From the NCBI RefSeq assembly GCF_017353175.1, contig NZ_JAFMYW010000002.1:248001-312000 (forward strand): a stretch of 64,000 nucleotides of DNA, in the 5' to 3' direction. The notes under the pieces were generated by a model. It was not told the origin of the DNA. It made no database searches and saw only the letters and a program-made list of their open reading frames with translations. The stretch comes from Fibrella forsythiae. GTDB taxonomy: Bacteria > Bacteroidota > Bacteroidia > Cytophagales > Spirosomataceae. Each line of letters begins with the position of its first letter. Position 1 is the stretch's first letter. Positions 26,338-35,347 of this stretch are shown one piece after another. Position numbers and translations under genes: made by a program.

Positions 26338-26460
26338 AGTCGATAGTCGGGAGTCGATAGTCTGGAGAGTCGGTTTCAGTGTTGCTTACGCATCAGTAGT
26401 TCGCTGGCGTAAGCAGCACTGAAACCGACTCTCCAGGCTATCGACTCCCAATTCCCGACT
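26338..26460. repeat. heptad-armed intergenic hairpin (element D)
   Basis: Arms 26338-26391 and 26407-26460, 54 bp with six mismatches, 15-nt loop. Outer half is AGTCGAT/AGTCGGG-type 7-mers, inner half ends in TTGCTTACGC. It starts 9 bases from the thioesterase ATG and ends 3 bases from the mltG stop. Confidence 0.92.
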
Positions 26461-26463
26461 AGT

Positions 26464-27513
26464 TTATTTCATGATTTTCCGCTCATTGAGCGCGCGCTGG
26501 TAGATGCGGGCGTTGGCCATATGTTCGGCCATGTTGCGCGAGAACGTATGATAGCCTGAGAAATCGGCTTTGGCTACAAAAAACAGGTAATCATGCTGTT
26601 CGGGATTCAGTACGGCGTCGATGGCTGTAGGAGGTGGCAGGTTGATTGGTCCTGGCGGCAGGCCGGCATACATGTATGTGTTATACGGATTGTTGAACGC
26701 CAGGTGTTTATTCAGCACGCGCCGGATCGTGAAATCGTTATTGGCGAACACCACCGTTGGGTCGGCTTCCAGCTTGATACCACGTTTGAGCCGGTTCAGG
26801 TAAACGCCGGCCACGCGGGGTTGCTCGTCCGACTTTATGGTTTCGGCCCTGACAATCGAGGCCAGCGTTTGCACCTCCGTCTGGCTCAGGCCCAAAGCGG
26901 CGGCTTTGGCTTTGCGCGCCGGTGTCCAGAACTTCTTATACTCGTCGGCCATGCGGCTTAGCAACGCTGTCGGTTTGGCCGTCCAGAACATCTCATAGGT
27001 GTTCGGAATAAACAGGCAGATGATGGTGGTGGTGTCCAGGCCATACCGTTTGCAGGTATCGGGGTTGTTAAGCAGTTCACGAAGTGGCTCAGGACCAAAC
27101 GCGAATTTGCTGCCCACCTTCTCGATGAGTTCACTTTTCAGACGGATGCTGCTGTTGAAGGTCAATTCGATCGGGTCCTGACTACCGCTGCGTAGTTTCT
27201 TGATGGCCTCGTAATTGCCCAGACCCGGCTGCATCCGGTAATGCCCTGCCTTTACCCGCTCAGGGTATTTCATTAGTTTCGACACAAACCGGAACGTCAT
27301 TTCATTTTCCAGCACCTGATGCTTTTGCAGCGTATCGATGACGGATTCAAACGTTGACCCTTTGGGAATATAGAGCGAAAACGGCTTGGCGTCGTCGGTA
27401 TGAGCGTTGATGTTGGGCGTTTTAGCCAGTTGCCAGGCGTAGAACGTAAACGAAACAAACAGTACCGTAAAGGCAATGTACAGGCCAATTTTGGTGTTGC
27501 GCGACAGTGTCAT
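26464..27513 (-). CDS. mltG: endolytic peptidoglycan transglycosylase
   Basis: About 349 residues from the ATG at 27513 (open from 27549). It cuts nascent glycan strands at the inner membrane and sets strand length. N-terminal anchor TKIGLYIAFTVLFVSFTFYAW; LysM-like subdomain FSLYIPKGSTFESVIDTLQKHQVLEN...AGHYRMQPGLGNYEAIKKLRSG; YceG core TLASIVRAETIKSDEQPRVAGVYLNRLKRGIKLEADPTVVFA, YNTYMYAGLPPGPINLPPPTAIDAVLNPEQHDYLFFVAKADFSGYHTFSRNMAEH. The usual IVE(K)ET reads IVRAET here, with the second Glu kept; whether this alters catalysis I cannot tell. The 278-base gap to the divergent DUF2807 gene shows no clear element. Confidence 0.94.
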   Translation of the reverse strand: MTLSRNTKIGLYIAFTVLFVSFTFYAWQLAKTPNINAHTDDAKPFSLYIPKGSTFESVIDTLQKHQVLENEMTFRFVSKLMKYPERVKAGHYRMQPGLGNYEAIKKLRSGSQDPIELTFNSSIRLKSELIEKVGSKFAFGPEPLRELLNNPDTCKRYGLDTTTIICLFIPNTYEMFWTAKPTALLSRMADEYKKFWTPARKAKAAALGLSQTEVQTLASIVRAETIKSDEQPRVAGVYLNRLKRGIKLEADPTVVFANNDFTIRRVLNKHLAFNNPYNTYMYAGLPPGPINLPPPTAIDAVLNPEQHDYLFFVAKADFSGYHTFSRNMAEHMANARIYQRALNERKIMK

Positions 27514-27791
27514 TGAGTGTAAGAGGGCTGATGCGTTATACCGAAGCAAAACATTTTCCGGTATACTAACGCTGCAAAGGTACAGCCCTAACGCAACAAT
27601 GTGCTGACAGCCGTTTTTTTGATACGAGCAGGGCGGGGGCTACCCTGAGAATGAGCTGCGCCAGTTGATGACGAAACCAATTAATCAGCTCAGTAACAGC
27701 ATCGGCCAGCGTAGTGGGCCGTTTGTCATAAAAGGGCTGCAACCTTTCGGCGCTAGACTGCATCTTTCCGGTACACAACTCTATACGCCAG

Positions 27792-28499
27792 ATGAAAACG
27801 CCTTTACTAATCACGTACCTGGGCATGAGCCTAGCTGTATCATCCTGCTTATCGGCACAGGATGTGAAACGCAATCAGACTTTTTCGGGTATAGCCGCCC
27901 TTGATATAAGTGCTGGCGTCAATGTATACCTCACGCAGGGAAACACCGAATCGGTACGTATTGAAGCTAAAGGCTTTGACGATGAGGAGGTTATTTCAGA
28001 GCAGCGGGGTAACAAACTGGTGCTGGGGGTTAAACGTCGAAATGGCTGGAAAGGTGTGTTTGGCCGAAATAACTCTGTAAAAGCCTATGTGACGGTGAAA
28101 AACCTGAACAGTATCGAGGTCTCGTCGGGGGCTGACCTGGAAGGCGAAACCATCCTTAGCGCTGATGACCTGACCCTGCACACCAGCAGCGGTGCCGACG
28201 TTGACCTGGAAGTGAAGGTAAACCGGATGACGGTATCGGTTAGCAGTGGAGCCGATGTGACCCTGAGCGGAACAGCGGGTAAACTAACCGCGTCGGCGTC
28301 GAGCGGGGCCGATCTGAACGCCGGTAAGCTGGAAACAGATGTCTGCTATGCCGAGGCATCGGGTGGGGGCGATGCGCGGGTGTATGGCCGGAAAGAACTC
28401 TACCTGCGGGCATCGGGTGGGGGCGACGTAACCTATCGAGGCCCCGGACAGTTAGTAAGCAGGAAGACCTCCGGAGGAGGGGACATTAATCGTGATTAA
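27792..28499 (+). CDS. DUF2807 (head-GIN) secreted protein, copy 1
   Basis: 235 residues. Signal MKTPLLITYLGMSLAVSSCLSAQ, then a right-handed beta-helix-like domain with repeating SSGADV/SGGGD blocks: FSGIAALDISAGVNVYLTQGNTESVRIEAKGFDDEEVISEQRGNKLVLGVK, NLNSIEVSSGADLEGE, LTLHTSSGADVDLEVK, TVSVSSGADVTLSGTAGKLTASASSGADL, AEASGGGDARVYG, RASGGGDVTYRGPGQ. DUF2807 proteins are annotated as putative autotransporter-adhesin-like or head-GIN domains; true function unknown. Forms a tandem pair with the next gene. Confidence 0.92.
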   Translation: MKTPLLITYLGMSLAVSSCLSAQDVKRNQTFSGIAALDISAGVNVYLTQGNTESVRIEAKGFDDEEVISEQRGNKLVLGVKRRNGWKGVFGRNNSVKAYVTVKNLNSIEVSSGADLEGETILSADDLTLHTSSGADVDLEVKVNRMTVSVSSGADVTLSGTAGKLTASASSGADLNAGKLETDVCYAEASGGGDARVYGRKELYLRASGGGDVTYRGPGQLVSRKTSGGGDINRD

Positions 28500-28511
28500 G
28501 CAAGAGAACCT

Positions 28512-29222
28512 ATGAAAACGAACGTTATGCGGCTATTGTTAGCCTTTTTTACGTTGGCAGCCAGCCAGCTTTATGCGCAGGATATCACGCTAAACCCGTC
28601 TGTCGCCAACTTTTCGGTACTGAAAGTGAGCTCAGGGGTTCAATTGTTTCTGACGCAGGGTGATTCCGAGTCGTTGAGAATTGAGGCACGCGGCTTCGAC
28701 GCAAAAGATATCGTCACCGAAGTAGATGGTCGGGAATTGAAAATCAGCATCCGCCTGCAGGGATGGCTGGGCAAAAATAAAGCCGACAAAAACACCAGCC
28801 GCTACGTGAAAGCGTACCTGACGGCACGCCAGTTGAACGAAATCACCGTATCGGCAGGTGCGCAGCTAACGGGCGAAACTCCCTTCCAGGCGGAGAAAAT
28901 CGGCTTGTTCGCTAAATCGGGTTCCGAACTGACTATGAACGTGAAAGCCACCGACGTTGAGTTAAGCTCGGGCGCTGGCTCTACGGCCACAGTGTCGGGT
29001 TCAGCCAAAACGGTTACGGCTTCGGCATCGGCTGGTGCCACCATCGAAGCCAAGTCATTGACTGCCAATACAACCCAGGCCGAGGCTACCAGCGGTGCCA
29101 GTGTACGTGTGTATGCCGAAAATGAACTGTTTTTGAAAGCATCAACGGGTGGGAGCGTCACCCACAGCGGCCCCGGCCGGATCGTGAGCCGCAAAACGTC
29201 GCTGGGCGGCAGCGCCGATTAA
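28512..29222 (+). CDS. DUF2807 (head-GIN) secreted protein, copy 2
   Basis: 236 residues, 12 bases after copy 1, clearly its paralogue: signal MKTNVMRLLLAFFTLAASQLYAQ, FSVLKVSSGVQLFLTQGDSESLRIEARGFDAKDIVTEVDGRELKISI, then SAGAQLTGE, SGSELTMNVK, SSGAGSTATVSG, TSGASVRVYAENELFLKASTGGSVTHSGPGRIVSRKTSLGGSA. The glycine-rich SGGGD turns of copy 1 are SGAS/STGGS here, so the pair has diverged well beyond a recent duplication. Likely co-expressed. Confidence 0.92.
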   Translation: MKTNVMRLLLAFFTLAASQLYAQDITLNPSVANFSVLKVSSGVQLFLTQGDSESLRIEARGFDAKDIVTEVDGRELKISIRLQGWLGKNKADKNTSRYVKAYLTARQLNEITVSAGAQLTGETPFQAEKIGLFAKSGSELTMNVKATDVELSSGAGSTATVSGSAKTVTASASAGATIEAKSLTANTTQAEATSGASVRVYAENELFLKASTGGSVTHSGPGRIVSRKTSLGGSAD

Positions 29223-29303
29223 CTGACCAGGAATACTACATTGAGGGTTAGTTCCGGGCCTGTTCAGCGTCCTGAAGCAGCCGATTTAACCAGTATAACC
29301 AGT

Positions 29304-29358
29304 ACGGCAACAGGCCACCCAAGATCGATACTCATCATCTTGGGTGGCCTGTTGCCGT
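29304..29358. terminator. perfect 22-bp hairpin downstream of the DUF2807 pair
   Basis: ACGGCAACAGGCCACCCAAG.. (29304-29325) is perfectly complementary to 29337-29358; 11-nt loop. No T run follows. The rest of 29223-29684 holds no confident gene; a minus-strand open frame about 29286-29570 (..NVYINKDTFHNHFQAVIDKL..) may be a gene remnant but is not recognised. Confidence 0.6.
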
Positions 29359-29684
29359 TGTAAGCAGCCTTCTGTTTGGTCGCCCAGCCATCTGTTGGCC
29401 AAATCGTGAGTGACTAACTTGTCAATGACTGCCTGAAAATGGTTGTGGAATGTATCTTTGTTGATATAAACATTCACGACATGACTGGGTTGATTCACGC
29501 CGGCCAATGCTTGCCCTAGCGTAAGGGATATCCCGGCTTCTCCCAGACGGTACCAGACTCTGGTTGCTCGTTGTGGTGGTTGGGATCAGCGGCCGGCATG
29601 CCGGTATTCAAGCACCTAGTGAATCAACGATAGCCTGCCGAAACCGCACCAGGCGCCGCTACGTGACGTGAAAAAGCCAGTACG

Positions 29685-32600
29685 ATGACCTTTCTTTCGT
29701 TGAAAACAAGTATAGTTGCAGTAGTCCCCTCACGCCTGATCGGCCTGCTGGTGGTTGGTGTGCTGGGTACGTGGATCAGCCTGAGTTGCCAGCAAAAAAC
29801 GGCTGATGAAACGGCCAATGCCGACGAAGGCCCCGCTTTGTTTACCCTGCTTTCGCCCGAAAAAACCCACATTACCTTTACAAATGAGTTAACAGAAGGG
29901 CTGAATACCAACGTGTTGATGTACGAGTACTTCTACAACGGTGGTGGTGTGGCCGTGGGCGATGTGAACAACGATGGACTGGAAGACCTGTATTTTTCGG
30001 CCAACATGACCGCCAACAAGCTCTACCTGAACCGGGGCAAAATGGCGTTCGATGACGTAACCCGGGCTTCGGGCGTGGCGGGCCGCGAAGGACCGTGGAA
30101 AACCGGCGTGACTATGGCCGATGTAAACGCCGACGGCAAACTCGATCTCTTCGTTTGCTACTCAGGCAAACTGGCGGGGGCCAGGCGCATCAACCAGTTG
30201 TTCATCAATACAGGCAATAACGCCAGCGGGGTCCCGCAGTTTACAGATCTGGCCAGCCAGTATGGCCTCGCCGATTCGACCCACAGCACCCAGGCCATTT
30301 TCTTCGATTATGACCACGACACCGATCTGGATCTGCTGCTGTTGAACCACAACCCCAAGCGCCTGACACTCGATGATGTCAGTATTGCCGAACTGGCTAA
30401 AACCCCTGATCCTCAGATTGGAATCCGGCTGATGGCGCAGGAAAAAGGGGCGGGCGGTCAACCGTATTTTCGCGATGTAACAAAGCAGGCGGGGCTGCAA
30501 GGGTCCGCTCTTTCGTATGGCCTAGGGGCGGGTGTTTCTGACATCAACGGCGATGGCTGGCCAGATATCTACGTCTCCAACGACTACAGCATTCCCGACT
30601 ACCTGTATATCAACACCGGGAAAAGCGGTAAGCCCGGCTTCACCGACCAACTGGCAAAAAGCCTGGGCCATACGTCGCAGTTTTCGATGGGCAACAACGT
30701 CTCGGACGTGAACAACGATGCCCTGCCCGACATTTTCACACTCGACATGCTGCCCGCCGATAATCACCGGCAAAAGCTATTATTCGCTCCCGATAATTAC
30801 GAAGCCTTCGACCTGAATCTGCGCGCTGGCTTCAACCACCAGTACATGCGGAACATGCTGCATATTAACAATGGCTGGGAGCAAGGGGGAAAAGGGAGCC
30901 CCCTGCCAACGTTTAGCGAAGTAGGGCAACAGGTTGGCCTGTCGAATACAGACTGGAGTTGGTCGCCGCTGTTTGCCGATTACGACAATGATGGCTGGAA
31001 AGACCTGTTCGTAACCAACGGCTACACACGGGATTACACCAACATGGATTTTCTGAAATACATGGGTGATTTTCTGCAGAATAACCGGGGCAACGTGCGT
31101 CGGCAAAACCTACTGGAACTGGTGCAGAAGATGCCTGCGTCCGGGGTGGTAAGTTACCTGTTCAGGAACAATGGCGGGAAAGGCACTCTCTCATTCACTG
31201 ATGTTAGTAAAGCATGGGGTGTTAGTAAGTCCGCTAATAGCAACGGGGCCGTTTACGCCGATCTCGACAACGACGGTGACCTCGATCTGGTGGTTAACAA
31301 CATCAATCAGCCCGCTTTCATTTACCAGAATGAGGCCAGTACGCGCGCAACAAACCACTATCTGACGGTCAGCCTGAAAGGAGCCGGGCAGAACACACAG
31401 GGTCTTGGCGCCACCGTAACCCTCTACAGGAAAGGGCAGCGTCAGTACCTCGAACAGATGCCCGCCCGTGGCTACCAATCCAGCGTATCGCCACTGCTGC
31501 ATTTCGGGTTAGGAGCCGACGCAACCATTGATTCGCTGCGGGTGGTCTGGCCGGGTGGTAAGCAACAGATTTTGCAGCAAGTGAAGGCCGATCAGGTACT
31601 TACGCTGAATGAAAGGCAGGCGTCAGGTACGTATCAACCGGTGAGACCGGCACCGGCGGCGTTCGCTGAAGTAAAGTCGCCCATTGTCTTTCGCCAGCAG
31701 GCCACGACGATTAACGATTTCAAACGGCAACCGTTGCTGATCAATCCGATGTCGTTTTCCGGGCCTTGCCTGGTTAAAGCGGACGTCAATGGCGACGGGT
31801 TGGAGGATGTGTATGCCGGTGGCGGAAACGGGCAGCCAGGTACGTTGTTTCTGGGGCAGCCGGGCGGTGGGTTTCAGCCCAAGCCCGTTGCCGCTTTTGC
31901 CGACGATAAACGGAGTGATGATGCCGACGCGGTCTTTTTCGACGCGAACGGCGACGGTTTTCCCGACTTGTGTGTGGCAAGTGGAGGGTACGCCAATTTT
32001 CTGCCCGACGACCCACTCCTGCAGGACCGACTGTACCTGAACGATGGAAAAGGCAACTTCATAAAAAGCCCGACTGCCTTGCCTGCCCTGCATACCAGCA
32101 AAAGCTGCGTTCGGGTAGCCGACATAAACGGCGACGGAAAACCAGATCTGTTCGTGGGGGGGCGGGTTGTTCCGGGGCGTTATCCCGAAACGCCGCCAAG
32201 CTTCCTGCTTATTAACGATGGCCACGGGGCGTTTGCCGACAAAACGGCCGAACTTGCCCCCGCGTTGCAGCGAATCGGCATGGTGACCGACGCCGCCTGG
32301 GTTGATCTGACAGGCGATAAGCAACCCGAACTGATCATCGTGGGCGAATGGATGCCTGTAACGGTATTCGCCAAAACTGCCGGGAAATTTACCGACCACA
32401 CCACCGACTTCTTTGCCAAGTCATACAAAGGCTGGTGGAACAGGCTGCTGGTGGGTGATTTCAATAAAGATGGAAAGACTGACCTGGTGGTGGGCAACAT
32501 GGGCCTGAATACACAATGCAAAGCCAGCGATAAAGAACCCGCCGAACTAATTTATAAAGACTTCGACGACAACGGTTCGGTTGACCCCATTCTGTGTTTT

Positions 32601-33128
32601 TACATGCAAGGCAAAACGTACCCTTACGTGTTCCGCGATGAACTGCTGGATCAGATCAGCCTGATGCGCGGCCGTTTTCCCGATTATAAAAGTTACGCCG
32701 ACCAGACACTAGCGACGATCTTTACGCCCGAAGAGCTACAGGGTGCCGCACGCCTGGAGGCGAACGAGTTGAAAACCAGTTACTTTCAACGGGGTGGTGA
32801 TGGTAAATTTCAGGCAATGACGTTACCACAGGAGGTTCAGTTCTCACCCGTTTGTGCCATGACCTCGCTCGATTATGACCACGATGGGAACGCTGATTTG
32901 CTGCTGGCCGGGAATATCAATCAGGCGCGGTTACGTTTCGGTAAATCCGACGCCAACTACGGGCTGCTGCTTAAAGGCGACGGCCGGGGCGGATTTCGGG
33001 CGGTGCCGCAGTATCTGTCTGGCTTCCGGCTGACTGGCGACGTGCGCAGCATTTTGCCCATTAATCAAACGTTGCTGTTCGGTATTAATCAACAGCCGGT
33101 GCGGGCGTACCGGCCAACGAAGGAATGA
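29685..33128 (+). CDS. FG-GAP/VCBS and ASPIC-UnbV repeat lipoprotein (CRTAC1-like)
   Basis: 1147 residues. Lipoprotein signal around LLVVGVLGTWISLSCQQ. Many calcium-binding FG-GAP/VCBS blades follow: GGGVAVGDVNNDGLEDLYFSAN, MADVNADGKLDLFVC, GVSDINGDGWPDIYVSNDY, NVSDVNNDALPDIFTLD, LFADYDNDGWKDLFVTNGY, YADLDNDGDLDLVVNN; an ASPIC/UnbV domain (HYLTVSLKGAGQNTQGLGATVTLYRKG...LHFGLGADATIDSLRVVWPGGKQQ) at about 560-650; then a second set of blades (VKADVNGDGLEDVYAGGG, VADINGDGKPDLFVGGR, VGDFNKDGKTDLVVGN, SLDYDHDGNADLLLAGN). So two seven-bladed propellers flank ASPIC. Overlaps the next gene by 4 bases, so tightly coupled. Confidence 0.93.
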   Translation: MTFLSLKTSIVAVVPSRLIGLLVVGVLGTWISLSCQQKTADETANADEGPALFTLLSPEKTHITFTNELTEGLNTNVLMYEYFYNGGGVAVGDVNNDGLEDLYFSANMTANKLYLNRGKMAFDDVTRASGVAGREGPWKTGVTMADVNADGKLDLFVCYSGKLAGARRINQLFINTGNNASGVPQFTDLASQYGLADSTHSTQAIFFDYDHDTDLDLLLLNHNPKRLTLDDVSIAELAKTPDPQIGIRLMAQEKGAGGQPYFRDVTKQAGLQGSALSYGLGAGVSDINGDGWPDIYVSNDYSIPDYLYINTGKSGKPGFTDQLAKSLGHTSQFSMGNNVSDVNNDALPDIFTLDMLPADNHRQKLLFAPDNYEAFDLNLRAGFNHQYMRNMLHINNGWEQGGKGSPLPTFSEVGQQVGLSNTDWSWSPLFADYDNDGWKDLFVTNGYTRDYTNMDFLKYMGDFLQNNRGNVRRQNLLELVQKMPASGVVSYLFRNNGGKGTLSFTDVSKAWGVSKSANSNGAVYADLDNDGDLDLVVNNINQPAFIYQNEASTRATNHYLTVSLKGAGQNTQGLGATVTLYRKGQRQYLEQMPARGYQSSVSPLLHFGLGADATIDSLRVVWPGGKQQILQQVKADQVLTLNERQASGTYQPVRPAPAAFAEVKSPIVFRQQATTINDFKRQPLLINPMSFSGPCLVKADVNGDGLEDVYAGGGNGQPGTLFLGQPGGGFQPKPVAAFADDKRSDDADAVFFDANGDGFPDLCVASGGYANFLPDDPLLQDRLYLNDGKGNFIKSPTALPALHTSKSCVRVADINGDGKPDLFVGGRVVPGRYPETPPSFLLINDGHGAFADKTAELAPALQRIGMVTDAAWVDLTGDKQPELIIVGEWMPVTVFAKTAGKFTDHTTDFFAKSYKGWWNRLLVGDFNKDGKTDLVVGNMGLNTQCKASDKEPAELIYKDFDDNGSVDPILCFYMQGKTYPYVFRDELLDQISLMRGRFPDYKSYADQTLATIFTPEELQGAARLEANELKTSYFQRGGDGKFQAMTLPQEVQFSPVCAMTSLDYDHDGNADLLLAGNINQARLRFGKSDANYGLLLKGDGRGGFRAVPQYLSGFRLTGDVRSILPINQTLLFGINQQPVRAYRPTKE

Positions 33129-34435
33129 AAACGCTATTTGGATTTGCTTTACTGATACTGGGACTGAGCGCCTGTCAGCGTGAGTCAGGTACGTTGCCGC
33201 CGCTGGGAATCGGTGTCATCGACCAGGTGACCGACCGGATGACCGACGTGATGGTACACGATGTAACAAACCCGCCACTAGCCGCCCGTTTTTTCGCCTA
33301 TGCCTGCCTGGCTGGTTATGAAGTAGTAGCCCGGCACGACAGCGCCGGCCGCTCCATGTCGGGCATACTGAACGGTTTCCCGGTCATTGACAGGCCAACC
33401 AATCTGCCTAAGGCCAATAACCAGTTGAGTGCTGTGCTGGCTATGCTGGCCACGGCGAAGAAGATGCAGCCTTCAGGTACGTTGTTACAAGCCTACGAAG
33501 ATAAACTGCTCGATTCGTGCCGCACGCTGGGGTATAGCAATGAAACCATCGACCAGTCGAGGCAGTACGCACTGGCTGTTAGCAAACAGATTCTGACCTA
33601 CGCCAAAGCCGACCGGTATAACCGCATCAGCAATTTTCCGCGCTATACACCAACCGCAGGCAAAGGCAACTGGTACCCAACGCCGCCTGGTTTCTTTGCG
33701 CCGGTTGAGCCGTATTTCAACACCATCCGGCCGTTTACGCTCGATACCGCCAATCAGTTTCGCCCCGTACCTCCTGTGCCGTTCTCGACCGCTAAAAACT
33801 CGCCTTTTTTTGCCCTGATGAAGCAGAATCATGACGAACAACTGTCGGAGGGAGAAAAGCAGATTGCCGCCTTCTGGGATTGTAATCCGTTCGCGCTGGA
33901 AGACAACGGCCATCTGCTGGTTGGTATGAAGAAAATATCGCCCGGAGCGCACTGGATGGGCATAACGGGTATCGCCTGCCGCACCGCAAAGGTCGACTTT
34001 GCCAGGGCGATGCGCGTTCACACAGCCATTGCCATTGCCCTCACCGACGGGTTTATCTGCTGCTGGGACGAGAAGTTCCGCAGCAACCGCATTCGCCCCG
34101 AAACGGCCATCCGCGCTCACCTCGATCCAAATTGGAAGCCTTTTCTGCAAACGCCCCCTTTCCCGGAATACCTGAGTGGCCATTCCACGATTTCATCAGC
34201 CTCAGCAGTTGTTCTGACCCATTATTTCGGCGACAAATTCGACTATACGGATACCGTTGAAAACCGGTTTGGGCTGCAATCCCGGTCGTATCACTCCTTC
34301 AACGAAGCCGCTCAGGAAGCCGGTCAATCCCGTTTCTATGGCGGCATTCACTTCATGGACGCCATCACCAACGGCCAAATCCAGGGCCAGAAAGTTGGAG
34401 AGTGGGTGATAAAGACGATGGAAGGAGAGAGGTAA
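33125..34435 (+). CDS. vanadium-dependent haloperoxidase-like PAP2 lipoprotein
   Basis: 436 residues, start ATGA overlapping the previous stop. Lipobox in LGLSACQRE. PAP2/VHPO motifs: KFRSNRIRPETAI (motif 1, K-x6-RP), LSGHSTISSASAVVL (motif 2, SGH), and SRFYGGIHFMDAI (motif 3, SRx5H). This fold binds vanadate or phosphate; members are called vanadium haloperoxidases but many are phosphatases, so the reaction is uncertain. Pairing of a CRTAC1-type lipoprotein with such a PAP2 protein is a known arrangement in Bacteroidota, and the 4-base overlap supports a joint outer-membrane or periplasmic role. Confidence 0.9.
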   Translation: MKTLFGFALLILGLSACQRESGTLPPLGIGVIDQVTDRMTDVMVHDVTNPPLAARFFAYACLAGYEVVARHDSAGRSMSGILNGFPVIDRPTNLPKANNQLSAVLAMLATAKKMQPSGTLLQAYEDKLLDSCRTLGYSNETIDQSRQYALAVSKQILTYAKADRYNRISNFPRYTPTAGKGNWYPTPPGFFAPVEPYFNTIRPFTLDTANQFRPVPPVPFSTAKNSPFFALMKQNHDEQLSEGEKQIAAFWDCNPFALEDNGHLLVGMKKISPGAHWMGITGIACRTAKVDFARAMRVHTAIAIALTDGFICCWDEKFRSNRIRPETAIRAHLDPNWKPFLQTPPFPEYLSGHSTISSASAVVLTHYFGDKFDYTDTVENRFGLQSRSYHSFNEAAQEAGQSRFYGGIHFMDAITNGQIQGQKVGEWVIKTMEGER

Positions 34436-34469
34436 TCGTTTGCATAGCGCTGTAATGCAAACGATTACC
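34431..34469. terminator. terminator hairpin between haloperoxidase-like gene and thrA 3' copy
   Basis: Perfect 15-bp stem GGTAATCGTTTGCAT (34431-34445) with 34455-34469, 9-nt loop. It includes the PAP2 stop codon, and its right arm runs into the left copy of the thrA 3' end. Confidence 0.7.
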
Positions 34470-34529
34470 CCAGATAGCTCCCGATGCTGACCATGTCGGC
34501 GAAGACGCCGGAAGCCGTTACCCCGGCAC
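34465..34529 (-). repeat. duplicated thrA 3' end, outer (presumed original) copy
   Basis: 65 bp matching 35283-35347 with two differences (34513-34514 region and 34523 region), including the stop codon TTA. It encodes the last ~20 residues of ThrA (SGVFADMVSIGSYLG*) with no start or upstream gene body, so it is an orphan 3' end. Confidence 0.92.
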
Positions 34530-34543
34530 GCAATCTGTGTTTT

Positions 34544-35220
34544 TCACAGCGGAGCCCGAACATAGATTACAGGGTCAAATACCAGCAATTCGTTATCGTC
34601 TCTTACCAGCACATTACGGTGGTGAAGGTCACTAACAACAATGCCAAAACTTTGATGAACGTACTCATTATTCTTGAGTGAAATAAAGTCGAACGGAGTC
34701 ATATAAGAGGCTACTTCGGCAGGTGTTGCACCACGAATCCCGCGAAGGGCTTTCTGGCTGACAACTGACATTAATGCGCCATCTACTTCCATTAAACCAA
34801 GGAAGGTATATCCCGTTTGTGGAAATAGCCAATTGTGAATCAATAGATTATGAAAGTAGCTAAGCCAGGTTCCATAATAATTCAAATTGTTTCGTTTAAT
34901 ATACGTACCTGACTGCACATATACCTGATGTTCAGCGCCTCCCTCGCACCCTTGGGCTTGCCAGGCATCCGTGAAAGGCTCATCCGGCAACATAGAATTT
35001 GTAATCTTCGCCCAACGACGCAATAGCTTTTCTTCGCCTATTTGTAGCGCCTGTTCTAATGCTATTTGTTCGTAGCGGTTTCGCGGGGCTGCTCCTTGAG
35101 CCGCTTTGCTTGCTCGATGCACTCCTGCAATGACATCAATGGCTGCTCGGAGACCTTCCTGATCATTTTTTCGCTCTGCAGCCGGTGGTACTCGTTGAGG
35201 TACGTATCGCGCTCTTCCAT
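34544..35220 (-). pseudogene. polyvalent-type protein kinase domain gene, split by a frameshift
   Basis: Two overlapping frames read as one broken gene. The first, from the ATG at 35220 (or TTG 35253) to a stop at 35062, gives MEERDTYLNEYHRLQ...MSLQECIEQAKRLKEQP. The second, usable from about 35087 down to 34544, gives NRYEQIALEQALQIGEEKLLRRWAKI, KRNNLNYYGTWLSYFHNLLIHNWLFPQTGY, and IVVSDLHHRNVLVRDDNELLVFDPVIY, resembling the kinase catalytic loop (DLHxxN) and metal site (FDP) of the small kinase-like domain found in polyvalent proteins of phages and mobile elements. One base missing from the run of four G at 35085-35088 would join them into ~225 residues. If intact, alternatives are two genes or ribosomal slippage. 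AT-rich relative to neighbours, flanked by thrA 3'-end copies. Confidence 0.6.
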
Positions 35221-35282
35221 CTGATTCACTTGTTTCGTCCATTTGTTGAACAACCCTGACTCTGTGTTCGTTCTGATTGCTT

Positions 35283-35347
35283 TTACCCCAGATAGCTCCC
35301 GATGCTGACCATGTCGGCGAAGACGCCGGAGGCCGTTACCTCGGCAC
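35283..35347 (-). repeat. duplicated thrA 3' end, inner copy (now completing thrA)
   Basis: The actual end of the thrA reading frame; 65 bp shared with 34465-34529. One change is synonymous (GCC/GCT), the other alters Glu to Gly in the orphan copy. Confidence 0.92.

Noticed and set aside
27566-27874. 102-codon minus-strand frame between mltG and the DUF2807 gene
   Set aside because: Overlaps the start of the DUF2807 gene and has no domain features.
31623-32399. 258-codon minus-strand frame
   Set aside because: Antisense to the second FG-GAP propeller; DxDGD repeat codons on the plus strand keep it open.
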